DNA of 50,026 nt from Candidatus Gastranaerophilales bacterium (lineage in GTDB: Bacteria; Cyanobacteriota; Vampirovibrionia; Gastranaerophilales; Gastranaerophilaceae). The notes under the pieces were generated by a model. The model saw only the letters and a program-made list of their open reading frames with translations. It was not told the DNA's origin and did no database searches. Made by a program: the position numbers and the translations under genes. Shown here piece by piece: positions 24,024 to 33,561 of the stretch. The first letter of the stretch is position 1; the number at the start of each line of letters is the position of its first letter. The DNA lies in contig JAMPIM010000010.1 in assembly GCA_023662705.1 (NCBI GenBank), positions 1 to 50,026 on the forward strand. The letters run 5' to 3'.

Positions 24024-26078
24024 TTATTTTTCCAGCGATTCCAATCGTTTTTCAAGTTTTTCAACTCGTTTTTCCAACTCGTCGATTTTCTTTTGTTTTT
24101 GTTCAAGAACTGATAATCTTGAATCGAGTTCTTTAACAGCGTTTACAAGCGCATAGAACATGTCTTCCATTCTGATTCTCAAGAATCCGTCTTCACCTTT
24201 AAACACTGCGTTAGGGAAGATTTTTTGTAAGTCTTGTGCCATTACGCCAACACGAGGTGTTTTGTCTTTATCTTCTTTAAAAGTATAGTTAAATACTTCA
24301 AGTTTTTTGAGTTCTGCAAGACCGGCTTTGAATTCTTTGCCAACATTTTTTAGACGACGATCAGAAAAACTAGTTGTGCCATCATAAACTTTGAATAAAC
24401 CTAGTTCAGCTGAATGCCAATTAGTACCGATGTTCCCCCAACCTACAGGTTCAAGTTGCCCTCCAGAACGTCCAATTGCATTAACAAATCTATCCTTTTT
24501 CTTATCGCTCATCCCCATCATTGATGTAGCAATGGTACCTTTGACGATCAAGTTACCATTAATTACAACAGTAGAGTCCGGCTCATTTCCAAGACCAAAC
24601 TGTCCTTTAATACCTGTATTATGCACTTCTAAAACAGCTGCACCGTTATTAAATAAGGAACGACCGCCTATAAATATTCTTTCATAATCATCACCTGCCC
24701 AAGAGCTGCCTGCCTTAGGTCCTGAGTCTGCACCTATGCAAATTTTATGACTGCCGGTCACATTTTGTCCTGCATTTCTACCTATTGATATAGAATCATT
24801 ACCTGTTGCAAGCGCTTCTGCTCCAAGAGCAACAGAAGATTCTCCCGATGCAATAGTTGTTGCAACAGCTGCACTTCCGGTAACGGTAGCTGTTGTATTA
24901 GTGCTACTGCCAATTGCAACTGAAAATTTTCCGGTAGCTTGAGCCGGCGTTCCTATTGCAACTGCTCCGATGCCGCTTGCAATTGCTCTTCTGCCTGCAA
25001 ATCTGTTACCAATAGCAATTGTGTCGGAATCGTTAGCTCTTGCTTCCCAGCCTATTGCAATAGCTCTTCTTTTAACCGGTTCCCAAAGAGGGGATTTTGC
25101 GTTTGGATCAGCTTGTGCACCATGACCGATTGCTATAGAGTTTTGTTTTCTTGCATAACTATCTGTACCGATTGCTATTTTATCATCTTCATCATCTGCA
25201 TTAACTGCGGCAAGTGTATCTACAATATTATCACCCGTTTGTGCACCATGTCCTATTGATATACATCCATTTCCGCTTGTTTGCGCAGTATCACCCAATG
25301 CTACAGAAGTTGTGTTAGCAGCAAGTGCTGATGCACCAATAGCAATAGAAGAATCTCCCTTTGCCCGTGCTCTATTTGTTTCTTCATCGTCTCCTGAAGA
25401 ACCCATTGCGATTGCTCTGCTTGCAGTAGCTTCTGCATGACGTCCGATTGCAATACTTCTAACACGATTTGCTATTGCCTCTGAACCGATTGCAATTGCT
25501 GAAAATTTGTTTGCGTCATTCCCACCTGCAAATCCTGCTTCCGCACCATCACCAATTGCAATCGAAACTTGTGCAAAGCCTTTTGCTCTGTTACCAATGG
25601 ATACTGCACCGGGGGAGTTTGCTTCTGTGTCCATACCGACTGCTACAGAACGATTTGCACTTGCATTTGAATTCCAACCCATAGCTACAGAGGCAATTGC
25701 ATTATTTGGAATTATATTGCTTAACCAAGTATTTGCATTCTCTCCTCCTGCAATTAAGCGCATTAAACTTCCGTTGTTGCGCCCAAACATTATATGTGGA
25801 TTCGCATCTCCTGATGTATTAATGTATAAGCGCGGATGTTCCCTATTTGGCGCTAGTGTTGCGCCTATTGAAGCAGTCTTTCTATCTTGAATTACATTCC
25901 TGTTATCCTGGTTATAGGCTATTGATTCACTTCCGTCCACTATTATCCAAGGTGACTTTTCATTCGTTGAACGTACCATTTTCTTATTCACCATTGGTGC
26001 TGATGCTGCCGCGACAATTGCTACAATTGTTAAGACAATCATCATTTCCATAAGTGAAAATCCGTTTAATCTTTTCAT
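24024..26078 (-). CDS. Chimeric surface protein: type IV pilin signal, YadA-like head repeats, S74 auto-chaperone
   Basis: A 684-residue protein with three modules. Residues 1-30 are a type IV pilin leader, GFSLMEMMIVLTIVAIVAA, with Glu at mature position 5. Residues about 120-470 hold many copies of a degenerate 14-15-residue repeat of the YadA-head type (SIAIG, AVAIG, AIAMG followed by A.A or G.A). The C-terminus is a peptidase S74 intramolecular chaperone: SDRRLK with Ser572 and Lys577 as the catalytic dyad, GVMAQDLQKIFP near residue 610 and a final coiled coil. S74 domains trimerise and cut themselves off phage tail spikes and adhesins. The whole is probably a trimeric fibre exported by the pilus machinery. 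GCGAGG precedes the start. Confidence 0.85.
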   Translation of the reverse strand: MKRLNGFSLMEMMIVLTIVAIVAAASAPMVNKKMVRSTNEKSPWIIVDGSESIAYNQDNRNVIQDRKTASIGATLAPNREHPRLYINTSGDANPHIMFGRNNGSLMRLIAGGENANTWLSNIIPNNAIASVAMGWNSNASANRSVAVGMDTEANSPGAVSIGNRAKGFAQVSIAIGDGAEAGFAGGNDANKFSAIAIGSEAIANRVRSIAIGRHAEATASRAIAMGSSGDDEETNRARAKGDSSIAIGASALAANTTSVALGDTAQTSGNGCISIGHGAQTGDNIVDTLAAVNADDEDDKIAIGTDSYARKQNSIAIGHGAQADPNAKSPLWEPVKRRAIAIGWEARANDSDTIAIGNRFAGRRAIASGIGAVAIGTPAQATGKFSVAIGSSTNTTATVTGSAAVATTIASGESSVALGAEALATGNDSISIGRNAGQNVTGSHKICIGADSGPKAGSSWAGDDYERIFIGGRSLFNNGAAVLEVHNTGIKGQFGLGNEPDSTVVINGNLIVKGTIATSMMGMSDKKKDRFVNAIGRSGGQLEPVGWGNIGTNWHSAELGLFKVYDGTTSFSDRRLKNVGKEFKAGLAELKKLEVFNYTFKEDKDKTPRVGVMAQDLQKIFPNAVFKGEDGFLRIRMEDMFYALVNAVKELDSRLSVLEQKQKKIDELEKRVEKLEKRLESLEK

Positions 26079-26118
26079 TCTTATACCTCGCTATATAAAT
26101 GCTCTTCGTTTTTAAATT

Positions 26119-26146
26119 ACGCAACACAATGTGTATTGTGTTGCGT
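26119..26146. repeat. 28-bp palindrome, copy 1
   Basis: ACGCAACACAAT, loop GTGT, ATTGTGTTGCGT, then a T-run on the plus strand. It is the exact reverse complement of copy 2 at 26263-26290; only the loop shows the orientation. Confidence 0.85.
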
Positions 26147-26220
26147 TTTTTAAAGAGGTATAAATGCCCTAAAATAAAGATATTAAGCCCAAAATTAAAA
26201 ATAAGCATCTTTAGCACAAC

Positions 26221-26249
26221 TTCACAAAGATTGCGCAATATGCTATAAT
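26221..26249 (+). promoter_or_regulatory. Rightward promoter with no gene, upstream of a hairpin
   Basis: TTCACA at 26221-26226, 17 bases, consensus TATAAT at 26244-26249. A transcript starting near 26256 would meet the hairpin and T-run at 26263-26294 at once and be only about 40 nt long. Confidence 0.45.
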
Positions 26250-26262
26250 ACAGATATATAAA

Positions 26263-26294
26263 ACGCAACACAATACACATTGTGTTGCGTTTTT
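26263..26294. terminator. 28-bp palindrome, copy 2, acting as lepA terminator
   Basis: ACGCAACACAAT, loop ACAC, ATTGTGTTGCGT, with A/T-runs on both sides (TTTTT at 26290-26294 on the plus strand; TTTT on the minus strand). It follows the lepA stop codon by about 20 bases and should end that transcript. Confidence 0.75.
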
Positions 26295-26315
26295 GTATAA
26301 TCCACACTCTTACAT

Positions 26316-28115
26316 CTACTCTTCGTCAAGACTAAGAACTGCCATGAATGCTTCCTGCGGAACTTCTACACGTCCAACAGCCTTCATTCGTTTCTTACCT
26401 TTTTTCTGTTTTTCAAGAAGCTTACGTTTACGGGAAATATCACCGCCGTAACACTTATCAAGTACGCTCTTACGAAGTGCTTTAATATTAGTTCTGGCAA
26501 TAACTCTTCCGCCGATTGCAGCCTGAATCGGAACTTCAAACATCTGACGCGGAATAATGGTTTTAAGTTTTTCTGTTAATTTTTGTCCGATATAATACGC
26601 ATTGTCTTCGTGGCAGATTACAGAAAGCGCGTCAACCACTTCTCCTGCAAGCATTACATCAAGTTTGATAAGTTTAGAGCGTTTGTAATCCACAAACTCG
26701 TAATCCAAACTTGCATAGCCTTTAGAACGAGACTTCAACTGGTCATAGAAATCAGTAATAACTTCGCTCAAAGGAATATGATAAATCAAATCAACACGAA
26801 CTTTATCCAAATAGTTCATATTAATAAAAATACCGCGTTTAGACTGGCACAAGTCCATCAATGTTCCAACATAATCATTTGGAGCAATAATCGAAACCTT
26901 AACATAAGGTTCTTCAATATAATCCCTATACTGTGCAGCAGGCAAGTTTGCAGGGTTATCAATTTCCACAACCTCACCATTAGTTTTATGCACCTTATAA
27001 ATTACTGACGGCGCTGTTGTTACGATTGAAAGGTCGTATTCTCTTTCCAATCTTTCTTGAGCAATCTCCATGTGAAGCATTCCAAGGAAACCGCAGCGGA
27101 AACCAAACCCGAGCGCCGAAGAGGTTTCAGGCTCAAAAGTAATCGAACTGTCAGATAGTTTAAGCTTTTCCAACGCTTCTTTAAGCTCATGGTAATCCTC
27201 GTTATCCACAGGATACATACCTGAGAATACCATCGGAAGAGCTTCTTTATATCCAGGCAAAGGCTCGTCGGAAGGGTTTTCCACATTAGTAACCGTATCA
27301 CCTACAAATCTGGTAATTTCTTTAATCGAACCTGCAAAATAACCTACATCACCGCAAATAAGTTCTTCTACCTGAACCCTGTTTGGAGTCAAATACCCGA
27401 GTTCAACAATATCATACTCTTTACCCGATGCCATAAACCGAACTTTATCACCGAGTTTCATCTTACCATCCATAATCTTGAAGAAACAAAGAGTTCCCAA
27501 GTACGGGTCATAAGCACTGTCAAAAACTAATGCACGCAAAGGTTTTTCTGTTGTATCAACAGGAGGCGGAACAAATTCCACAATCGCTTCCAATACATCA
27601 GGAATCCCAATCCCCGTTTTTGCACTCACAGGAATCGCCATTGAAGTATCAATCCCGAGAATTTCTTCAATCTCTGCTTTTACTCTGTCAACATCGGCAG
27701 AAGGCAGATCAATTTTATTAATAACAGGAATAATTTCCAGATTCTGTTCAATCGCCATATAAACATTGGCAAGCGTTTGCGCTTCAACACCTTGAGTCGC
27801 ATCAACAATCAATAATGCACCCTCACAAGCTGCAAGCGAACGTGAAACTTCGTATGAAAAATCAACGTGCCCCGGAGTATCAATCAGGTTAAAAATATAT
27901 TTCTCCCCGTTCTTTGCAGTATAGTTCATCCTTGCCGCATTGAGTTTAATTGTAATCCCGCGCTCACGCTCAATATCCATTGTATCCAAAAGCTGTGCCT
28001 GCATATCACGTTCAGCAATAGTACCTGTTGCTTCCAAAAGCCTGTCCGCAAGAGTTGATTTGCCGTGGTCAATATGCGCTATAATACAAAAGTTTCTTAC
28101 ATTATTCCTGTACAT
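26316..28115 (-). CDS. lepA: Elongation factor 4 (LepA)
   Basis: A ribosomal back-translocase GTPase of 599 residues. G1 AHIDHGKST near residue 12, G2 RERGITIKL near residue 49, G3 DTPGHVDF near residue 78, G4 NKID near residue 132 and G5 SAKTG follow; then the EF-G-like domains and the LepA-specific C-terminal domain ending in the basic GGDISRKRKLLEKQKKGKKR segment. The start at 28115 (MYRNNVRNF) fits the family; it overlaps the end of the AsmA gene by 14 bases, so the two are translationally coupled. Confidence 0.98.
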   Translation of the reverse strand: MYRNNVRNFCIIAHIDHGKSTLADRLLEATGTIAERDMQAQLLDTMDIERERGITIKLNAARMNYTAKNGEKYIFNLIDTPGHVDFSYEVSRSLAACEGALLIVDATQGVEAQTLANVYMAIEQNLEIIPVINKIDLPSADVDRVKAEIEEILGIDTSMAIPVSAKTGIGIPDVLEAIVEFVPPPVDTTEKPLRALVFDSAYDPYLGTLCFFKIMDGKMKLGDKVRFMASGKEYDIVELGYLTPNRVQVEELICGDVGYFAGSIKEITRFVGDTVTNVENPSDEPLPGYKEALPMVFSGMYPVDNEDYHELKEALEKLKLSDSSITFEPETSSALGFGFRCGFLGMLHMEIAQERLEREYDLSIVTTAPSVIYKVHKTNGEVVEIDNPANLPAAQYRDYIEEPYVKVSIIAPNDYVGTLMDLCQSKRGIFINMNYLDKVRVDLIYHIPLSEVITDFYDQLKSRSKGYASLDYEFVDYKRSKLIKLDVMLAGEVVDALSVICHEDNAYYIGQKLTEKLKTIIPRQMFEVPIQAAIGGRVIARTNIKALRKSVLDKCYGGDISRKRKLLEKQKKGKKRMKAVGRVEVPQEAFMAVLSLDEE

Positions 28116-31100
28116 CAGTGTTATTATCCTTATCAAATATATGTTTTAATTTATAACCAAAAGTTTTCTTTTCCGCTTCCAGAGCTTCGTGTTCCGCAAT
28201 TGCTTCCTCAATATTCGTTGCTTCACTGCCTTCAATTTCTTCAGGTAATGAGTTTACAAAATCAACCGCCTCATCATATTCGGTTTTTGAAGCAAGCCAC
28301 TTAAATGATTTTACCAGAGTCAAAGGTTTTGCAACATCCCCCCTAACTACGATTTGGAATTTTGTTGCAGAATTATCTACATATTTGTTCGCAAAACTTG
28401 GCAGTACATCCAATTCTTCTTCCGGAACCATTTCACAGAAGAGCGAAAATGCCTTTGCAGTAACAACATTCAAGCTTGCTGCACTGTTTATCAAATTAGC
28501 AGGGTTAATAGCTCCAATCGGTCCCAGAAGATTTGATACCAGAGAAGCCATTCTTGCTCTAACCTTCATATCACAAGCATTACGAAGCAAATCAAACTCC
28601 CCGAATATATGCAGAGCCAAGATATCACCCGATGAAGTAATCGGCTCAAGATAGCAGATACCGTCATTAAAACTCAATTTACCCTTAAGCTCTGAAAAAT
28701 GCGTAGTATCAATAGTGAATAAGCCTTCAATAATCCCTCCCAAAGCAGTTTGGAAGAATGCTGATTCACGGATATTTTCTGCAATAATAAGATTCTCCAA
28801 TTTACCAAAAGGTCCGAACTGACCGTCTTTTACCGTAAAATCAACCTGCCCTTTAAGACTTCTCATCTGTTCTTCATAAGTTGCGCCCTTTAAAGAAATT
28901 TTTGCCCTGAAATCAGCCGTGCCGCTCAAAGTATCTTTCATCGCAGCCGCATCACGCATAGCTTTATCCACATCAAGTCCGCGTCCGCGAACATTAATAT
29001 TCATCAATGTATTAATAAGATTCATCGAGATATTTCCGTTAACAGAACCTTTAAAAACATTTGTTCTCAAATTATGTAAATTGAATACATTTCGTGCCAT
29101 TGAGATTCTTGAAACAGTGTTTCTAACATCAATATCGCCCGTAATTATTCTTGCCATATTAATTGAACCGCTTCTGATTTCTACAGGAATATCCGCCTGA
29201 GCTGAAGAAGTTGAAGCTGGAGAAGCCGGAACATACTTCATAGCTTTATCGGCAACAACCATAAGCTTGTCAACATTCATATATCTTGAAACAACTTTTA
29301 AATCAGAAATCTTCAAGACAGAAGAAGGAACAAGACTCATTGTACCGTCAACCTGAATATCAGACCCGTTAAGAATCAAATCCTCAACCTTAAAATCCAT
29401 ATCATGTCCGCGGAATTTAACACCCGCTTTTCTCAAATCAAGCAATAATTCAGGAATAGCAAGATTCTGAACATTAAACCCGCCGCGCATTCTAGGAGAA
29501 GCAGCTTCACCAAACACAAATGCGTTTCCATCAACCTTAAACACGGACTGCGGGAATACAAAAACTTTCCCCGTAAGTGGTTTCAAATTGATTTTAATAA
29601 GGTTAATTCTATCACCTTCAATTGTTCCATCAACATCAAGAATATCGGTCAAAGAAACAACTTCACGTCCCTTGTCATCAACCGTAACAGTTCTTTCAAA
29701 TAAACCTGTTTTTTTGATTTTAATTCTGTTTCCTTTCAAATCAACAACAGATTGCAAAGAAAGATTCTTACCCTGCAACTCAGCAAAATCGACAGGTGTA
29801 ATAAAATTAGCTTTATCACACAAAGCTTGAGCAAACAAAGTCTGCTTTTTGCCGTTACCGTTTAAAGTAACCTTAACAGGAATAGCACCCGCAGAATGTA
29901 TAAACGGCTTAAATTCACGTCCGATAACTTTAATCATATCATCTGTAGAAACAGAGCCGTGAGCATCAAATGCTATTGATTTTAGCTTTGTATAATCAAT
30001 AACTTCGCCTGAATATGTAACAGCTGATTTATCGTTAAAGTTAATTTTATTTTCTTTAATTGTTATATTATTATCAGCAATCTCCGTTTCAAACATTGGA
30101 GCTGATACAAGAGATTTTGTCTTAGGAAGGGCAAAAGCAAAACCTTCGTTTGTGATTTTACCGCGGAAAGTCTTAGCATCAGCAAAGAATTCACTTGCCA
30201 GTTTTTTATCAGTTACAACAAAATTTCCTGCTCTATCTGCAAGATTCAAATTTTCCAAACCTGCAACAACAGTAGCTACAGCTTTTTTGAGCTCACCTTG
30301 AAGAGAAAGTTCAAATGTAGCATCTGCTGATTTAAAGTTATAAGCGTTTCTAACTTCTTTTGGCGCAAAAGCGTTGAATAAAATCGGAAGAGGGATTTTA
30401 TCAGCTTTTATTGCTATATCAGCAACTGATTTTTCGTTAATTCTACCATCAATCGCAATCTTTGATTTATCAATAAACAGACTTGAATCTTTAATATCAA
30501 GAATATTATTGTCCAATAAAACATTAATATTAGCTTGTGAAATAACGCTTCCAAGCCCTTTTACATTTACCCCTCCATCTTTAACAACGATTGAGCCGTT
30601 TGACTTAAGTTTTTTGAAATTAGTTTTGATATGACAATCAGAATTAATCCCGCCTGTTGCAGTGAAAGCCGCAAGTTCATGCGGAATAGCAAGCGAGTCC
30701 AAAAATGCACGGGTCAAAATCAACATATCATTAAATTTAATCTCATTGATTTTAATATCCATATCCATTTTAGGAGTGCCGTAATTCAGTTTACCCAAAA
30801 GTGCAATGCTTTGACCTTTTGCAGGTGAAATATTTGTATCCAAATCAACATTTGTACCAAAGAAATGTGATTTAAAATAGCTTTCAGGCAAAGACAAATG
30901 ACCAACCTTCATTGTAATATTCTCTACATTACAATGTCCCCAAGTTCCATGTTCACGAACAAGAAGTTTTGTATCAATATCAGCTTTCAAATCGTAATTA
31001 CGATACATCGTAACAGGATTCACAAACGGAATATCAATTCTTTCAGCAGGGTCATCCTCCTCGTCCAATGCAGGTGCAACAGGCGGAAGGAATGTATTAA

Positions 31101-31776
31101 TATCAATATCAGCAGTCAAATTAAGATTTTCGTCACTATAAAATTCAGCATAAGTTTTAACCTTAGCAGTTTTACCGTTAAAATAACCCGCAGTAAGTTT
31201 TTCACCCGTAAGAGTTAAATCGTGTTTATTTTTGAGGTCTTTTACAAAAACAAAATAATTATTCAAAGTTACATTCGGAACCTTAACTCTTATCCAAGCA
31301 GGGTTAAACCAGCATTCCTTAACCTCTTCTTCTGTATTTTGCTCCAACTTCTGTTCTTTACCTGCGTTGAGCAAGTCTTCTACAAGCTGAACAACTTTGA
31401 ACTGTTTATCATCCTCAATTTCCAGATTAATATGCAGATTATCGATTTCTAAAGCAGAAACCTTAACCGTCAACAAGAACAAACTAGGAAGCGCAACTCT
31501 GGTTTTCAAACCATTAGCATAAAACAAATCCGAACCATCAGGAAGTTTAACCGAAATATCTTCTGCCTTAACTCCAACCCCCAAAAGCGGTGTAGTTATA
31601 ATCTTTGCATTCTCAAAATTAACATAAAGATTTGCTTGCTCATGAGCTAAATCCTGAATCATAGGTTTATATTCATTGATATTAACAACATTTGGCAATA
31701 CAAACAAAAAGCTTAAATAAGCCAACCCGACAACTCCAAGAGTCGAAAATCCAAATATCTTCCAGAATTTACGCAT
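28102..31776 (-). CDS. Giant AsmA-family envelope protein
   Basis: A 1224-residue protein with an N-terminal membrane anchor (residues about 7-28, FSTLGVVGLAYLSFLFVLP), then a very long beta-rich periplasmic region of the AsmA/YhdP/TamB type. The AsmA_2 C-terminal region near residues 960-1120 includes GTADFRAKISLKG and LKGQVDFTVKDG. Such proteins form grooves that carry phospholipids between inner and outer membranes. The C-terminal tail is acidic. GAGGATATGTT precedes the ATG. It is cotranscribed with lepA. Confidence 0.85.
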   Translation of the reverse strand: MRKFWKIFGFSTLGVVGLAYLSFLFVLPNVVNINEYKPMIQDLAHEQANLYVNFENAKIITTPLLGVGVKAEDISVKLPDGSDLFYANGLKTRVALPSLFLLTVKVSALEIDNLHINLEIEDDKQFKVVQLVEDLLNAGKEQKLEQNTEEEVKECWFNPAWIRVKVPNVTLNNYFVFVKDLKNKHDLTLTGEKLTAGYFNGKTAKVKTYAEFYSDENLNLTADIDINTFLPPVAPALDEEDDPAERIDIPFVNPVTMYRNYDLKADIDTKLLVREHGTWGHCNVENITMKVGHLSLPESYFKSHFFGTNVDLDTNISPAKGQSIALLGKLNYGTPKMDMDIKINEIKFNDMLILTRAFLDSLAIPHELAAFTATGGINSDCHIKTNFKKLKSNGSIVVKDGGVNVKGLGSVISQANINVLLDNNILDIKDSSLFIDKSKIAIDGRINEKSVADIAIKADKIPLPILFNAFAPKEVRNAYNFKSADATFELSLQGELKKAVATVVAGLENLNLADRAGNFVVTDKKLASEFFADAKTFRGKITNEGFAFALPKTKSLVSAPMFETEIADNNITIKENKINFNDKSAVTYSGEVIDYTKLKSIAFDAHGSVSTDDMIKVIGREFKPFIHSAGAIPVKVTLNGNGKKQTLFAQALCDKANFITPVDFAELQGKNLSLQSVVDLKGNRIKIKKTGLFERTVTVDDKGREVVSLTDILDVDGTIEGDRINLIKINLKPLTGKVFVFPQSVFKVDGNAFVFGEAASPRMRGGFNVQNLAIPELLLDLRKAGVKFRGHDMDFKVEDLILNGSDIQVDGTMSLVPSSVLKISDLKVVSRYMNVDKLMVVADKAMKYVPASPASTSSAQADIPVEIRSGSINMARIITGDIDVRNTVSRISMARNVFNLHNLRTNVFKGSVNGNISMNLINTLMNINVRGRGLDVDKAMRDAAAMKDTLSGTADFRAKISLKGATYEEQMRSLKGQVDFTVKDGQFGPFGKLENLIIAENIRESAFFQTALGGIIEGLFTIDTTHFSELKGKLSFNDGICYLEPITSSGDILALHIFGEFDLLRNACDMKVRARMASLVSNLLGPIGAINPANLINSAASLNVVTAKAFSLFCEMVPEEELDVLPSFANKYVDNSATKFQIVVRGDVAKPLTLVKSFKWLASKTEYDEAVDFVNSLPEEIEGSEATNIEEAIAEHEALEAEKKTFGYKLKHIFDKDNNTDVQE

Positions 31777-31828
31777 AACATATCCTCAATTTAATAACAA
31801 GGATATTCTACCACAAAAATATTTCCCT

Positions 31829-32674
31829 TCAGCCTTTCACAGCTCCGTCATTTTCGCCCGAAATAAAGTACCTTTGCATTGCAAGGAAAAATATAATAAT
31901 CGGAATAGTCGAAATAATAGAACCCGCAGCAATAAATCTCCAGTTAGCAGAAAACATGCCTTGCAGATTATTTATACCAACAGGAAGAGTGTACATAGAT
32001 TCTTTGGTCAGCATAATACTCGGCCATAAAAACTCACCCCACGACCCGATAAAAGTAAACACAGCAAGCACTGCCAATGTCGGCTTAACCATCGGAAGCA
32101 CAATCTTAACAAACATCTGAAAAACATTACACCCGTCAACAATAGCAGCTTCTTCCACCTCACGCGGAACTTTCAAAAATGCCTGCCTCATCAACATTAT
32201 CCCGAAAGCACTAACTGCAAACGGCATTACAAGCCCGATATATCCCGCAGCGTTACTAACACTGTCTATTAAATGTAATTTCAAAGTAATTATATAAACA
32301 GGAAGCATAATTGCCTGAAACGGTATCATTATAGTAGCAAGAATAGAAAAGAAAAATATTTTTTTTCCCTTGAATTGCATTCTCGCAAGCGGATATGCCG
32401 CCAGAGAAGATAAGACCAGATTAAGTAAGACCGTAAGAGCAGCTACAATCATACTATTCACAAAATACCCTACAAAATCAACTTTATGCCACACATCAAT
32501 ATAATTAGCCCAAGTAAAATCAGTTGGAATAATCGCAGGCGGATATGCAAAAATATCCTCGCTCAATCCTTTCAAAGAAGTCGACGTAAGCCAGATAAAC
32601 GGAAATATTGATAGGAGGGATGTTCCTATCAATATTACGTGAATCATAGATTTTGAGAATATTTTCTTAAACAT
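31829..32674 (-). CDS. Carbohydrate ABC transporter permease, MalG/CUT1 type (second)
   Basis: A 281-residue inner-membrane protein with six predicted transmembrane segments and the EAA loop EVEEAAIVDGCNVFQMFVKI near residues 178-197. It is homologous to the permease at 16308-17114 (shared WPSIM/WPLIV, DGCN motifs). It too lacks a partner permease, binding protein or ATPase nearby. Its ATG overlaps the stop of the upstream pilin-like gene (TAATG), so translation is coupled to an unrelated gene. Confidence 0.88.
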   Translation of the reverse strand: MFKKIFSKSMIHVILIGTSLLSIFPFIWLTSTSLKGLSEDIFAYPPAIIPTDFTWANYIDVWHKVDFVGYFVNSMIVAALTVLLNLVLSSLAAYPLARMQFKGKKIFFFSILATIMIPFQAIMLPVYIITLKLHLIDSVSNAAGYIGLVMPFAVSAFGIMLMRQAFLKVPREVEEAAIVDGCNVFQMFVKIVLPMVKPTLAVLAVFTFIGSWGEFLWPSIMLTKESMYTLPVGINNLQGMFSANWRFIAAGSIISTIPIIIFFLAMQRYFISGENDGAVKG

Positions 32675-33450
32675 TAATAATCCATCTTATATCCGCTTTC
32701 AATCAAGCGTGCAGTACAGCCGACACCTAGTCTGGCTTTAACTGCATCTGTACAAGCATAATCACTACTAGCATTATCCCAAGTCGAAGTAACATTTTGA
32801 TTAACCATAAAAGAAACATCACGCCCGCCAAAAGGATACAAAACTCCGTCATCACCTAAATTAAAATAAAATATATCACGGCCGAACATATTAGGCGGTT
32901 GAGAACCATTAGTATCAATTGTTATAAAAGCTACCCTTCTACGCAAATTTATACCATTATCCAGAGCTTGTGCTGCTGTAATTACTCTATTCTCAGCATT
33001 ACCTGTACCAATCATATAAACTGTATTTTTATTACTACTAAATACAACCTTACCCGTCATTGCCCAATTATTTGCACCAATACTATTACGATTAATATCT
33101 CGTACAGTTTGACCACGATAGAAATTAGCTACACTTCTATCAAACGACTGAATTTCTATATAATCTGAAATGTCACCAACAAAACTTCTAATATTATTCT
33201 CAGATGTAGATGATGATAAGTTATTAGCCACTCTTCTCCAAGCTCTTGTATCAGTCAGCTCTGTAGCATCTTCTGCTGCCATCATGCTGCGCATAGCTGT
33301 CTCAAAATCCGATACAGCAGTGGCAAGGGCAGCCCCCTGAACATTTCTTTGATGAGCAGAAACAAGAGTCGGCACTGTTAGAGATGAAACGACACCAACG
33401 AGTGCAAGTGATATTAAAACCTCTGCCAGAGTAAATCCTAATTTTTTCAT
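32674..33450 (-). CDS. Type IV pilin-like protein (pseudopilin) 1
   Basis: A 258-residue protein starting MKKLGFTLAEVLISLALVG, the prepilin peptidase site (Gly-Phe with Glu at mature position 5) and hydrophobic helix. The globular part has a Cys pair near the end (YACTDAVKARLGVGCTARL) that may form the D-region disulfide loop. The start at 33450 is preferred over an ATG five codons earlier, since pilin leaders are short and GAGG is suitably placed. It should be processed by PilD and assembled or displayed at the membrane. Confidence 0.88.
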   Translation of the reverse strand: MKKLGFTLAEVLISLALVGVVSSLTVPTLVSAHQRNVQGAALATAVSDFETAMRSMMAAEDATELTDTRAWRRVANNLSSSTSENNIRSFVGDISDYIEIQSFDRSVANFYRGQTVRDINRNSIGANNWAMTGKVVFSSNKNTVYMIGTGNAENRVITAAQALDNGINLRRRVAFITIDTNGSQPPNMFGRDIFYFNLGDDGVLYPFGGRDVSFMVNQNVTSTWDNASSDYACTDAVKARLGVGCTARLIESGYKMDY

Positions 33451-33511
33451 TCTATAAAGCCTCACATAAATTTATAAATTGATTGTAGCATATTTTCATA
33501 CTCTATACAAT

Positions 33512-33542
33512 AAAAAAGAGCGACTTTCATCGCTCTTTTTTC
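33512..33542. terminator. Terminator after pilin-like gene 2
   Basis: AAAAAAGAGCGA and TCGCTCTTTTTT form a stem with a six-base loop just downstream of the gene that ends at 33562. Confidence 0.85.
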
Positions 33543-33561
33543 CTTATATTAAACTAAAGAA

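Noticed and set aside
26119..26290. Two 28-bp palindromes as a minimal CRISPR array
   Set aside because: Only two copies, in opposite orientation, each a full palindrome, 116 bp apart and one acting as terminator; no cas genes in the window.
25984..26307. 107-codon minus-strand ORF spanning both palindromes
   Set aside because: Its composition (Ile/Tyr/Asn-rich), passage through two terminator-like hairpins and overlap with the pilin gene start argue against coding.
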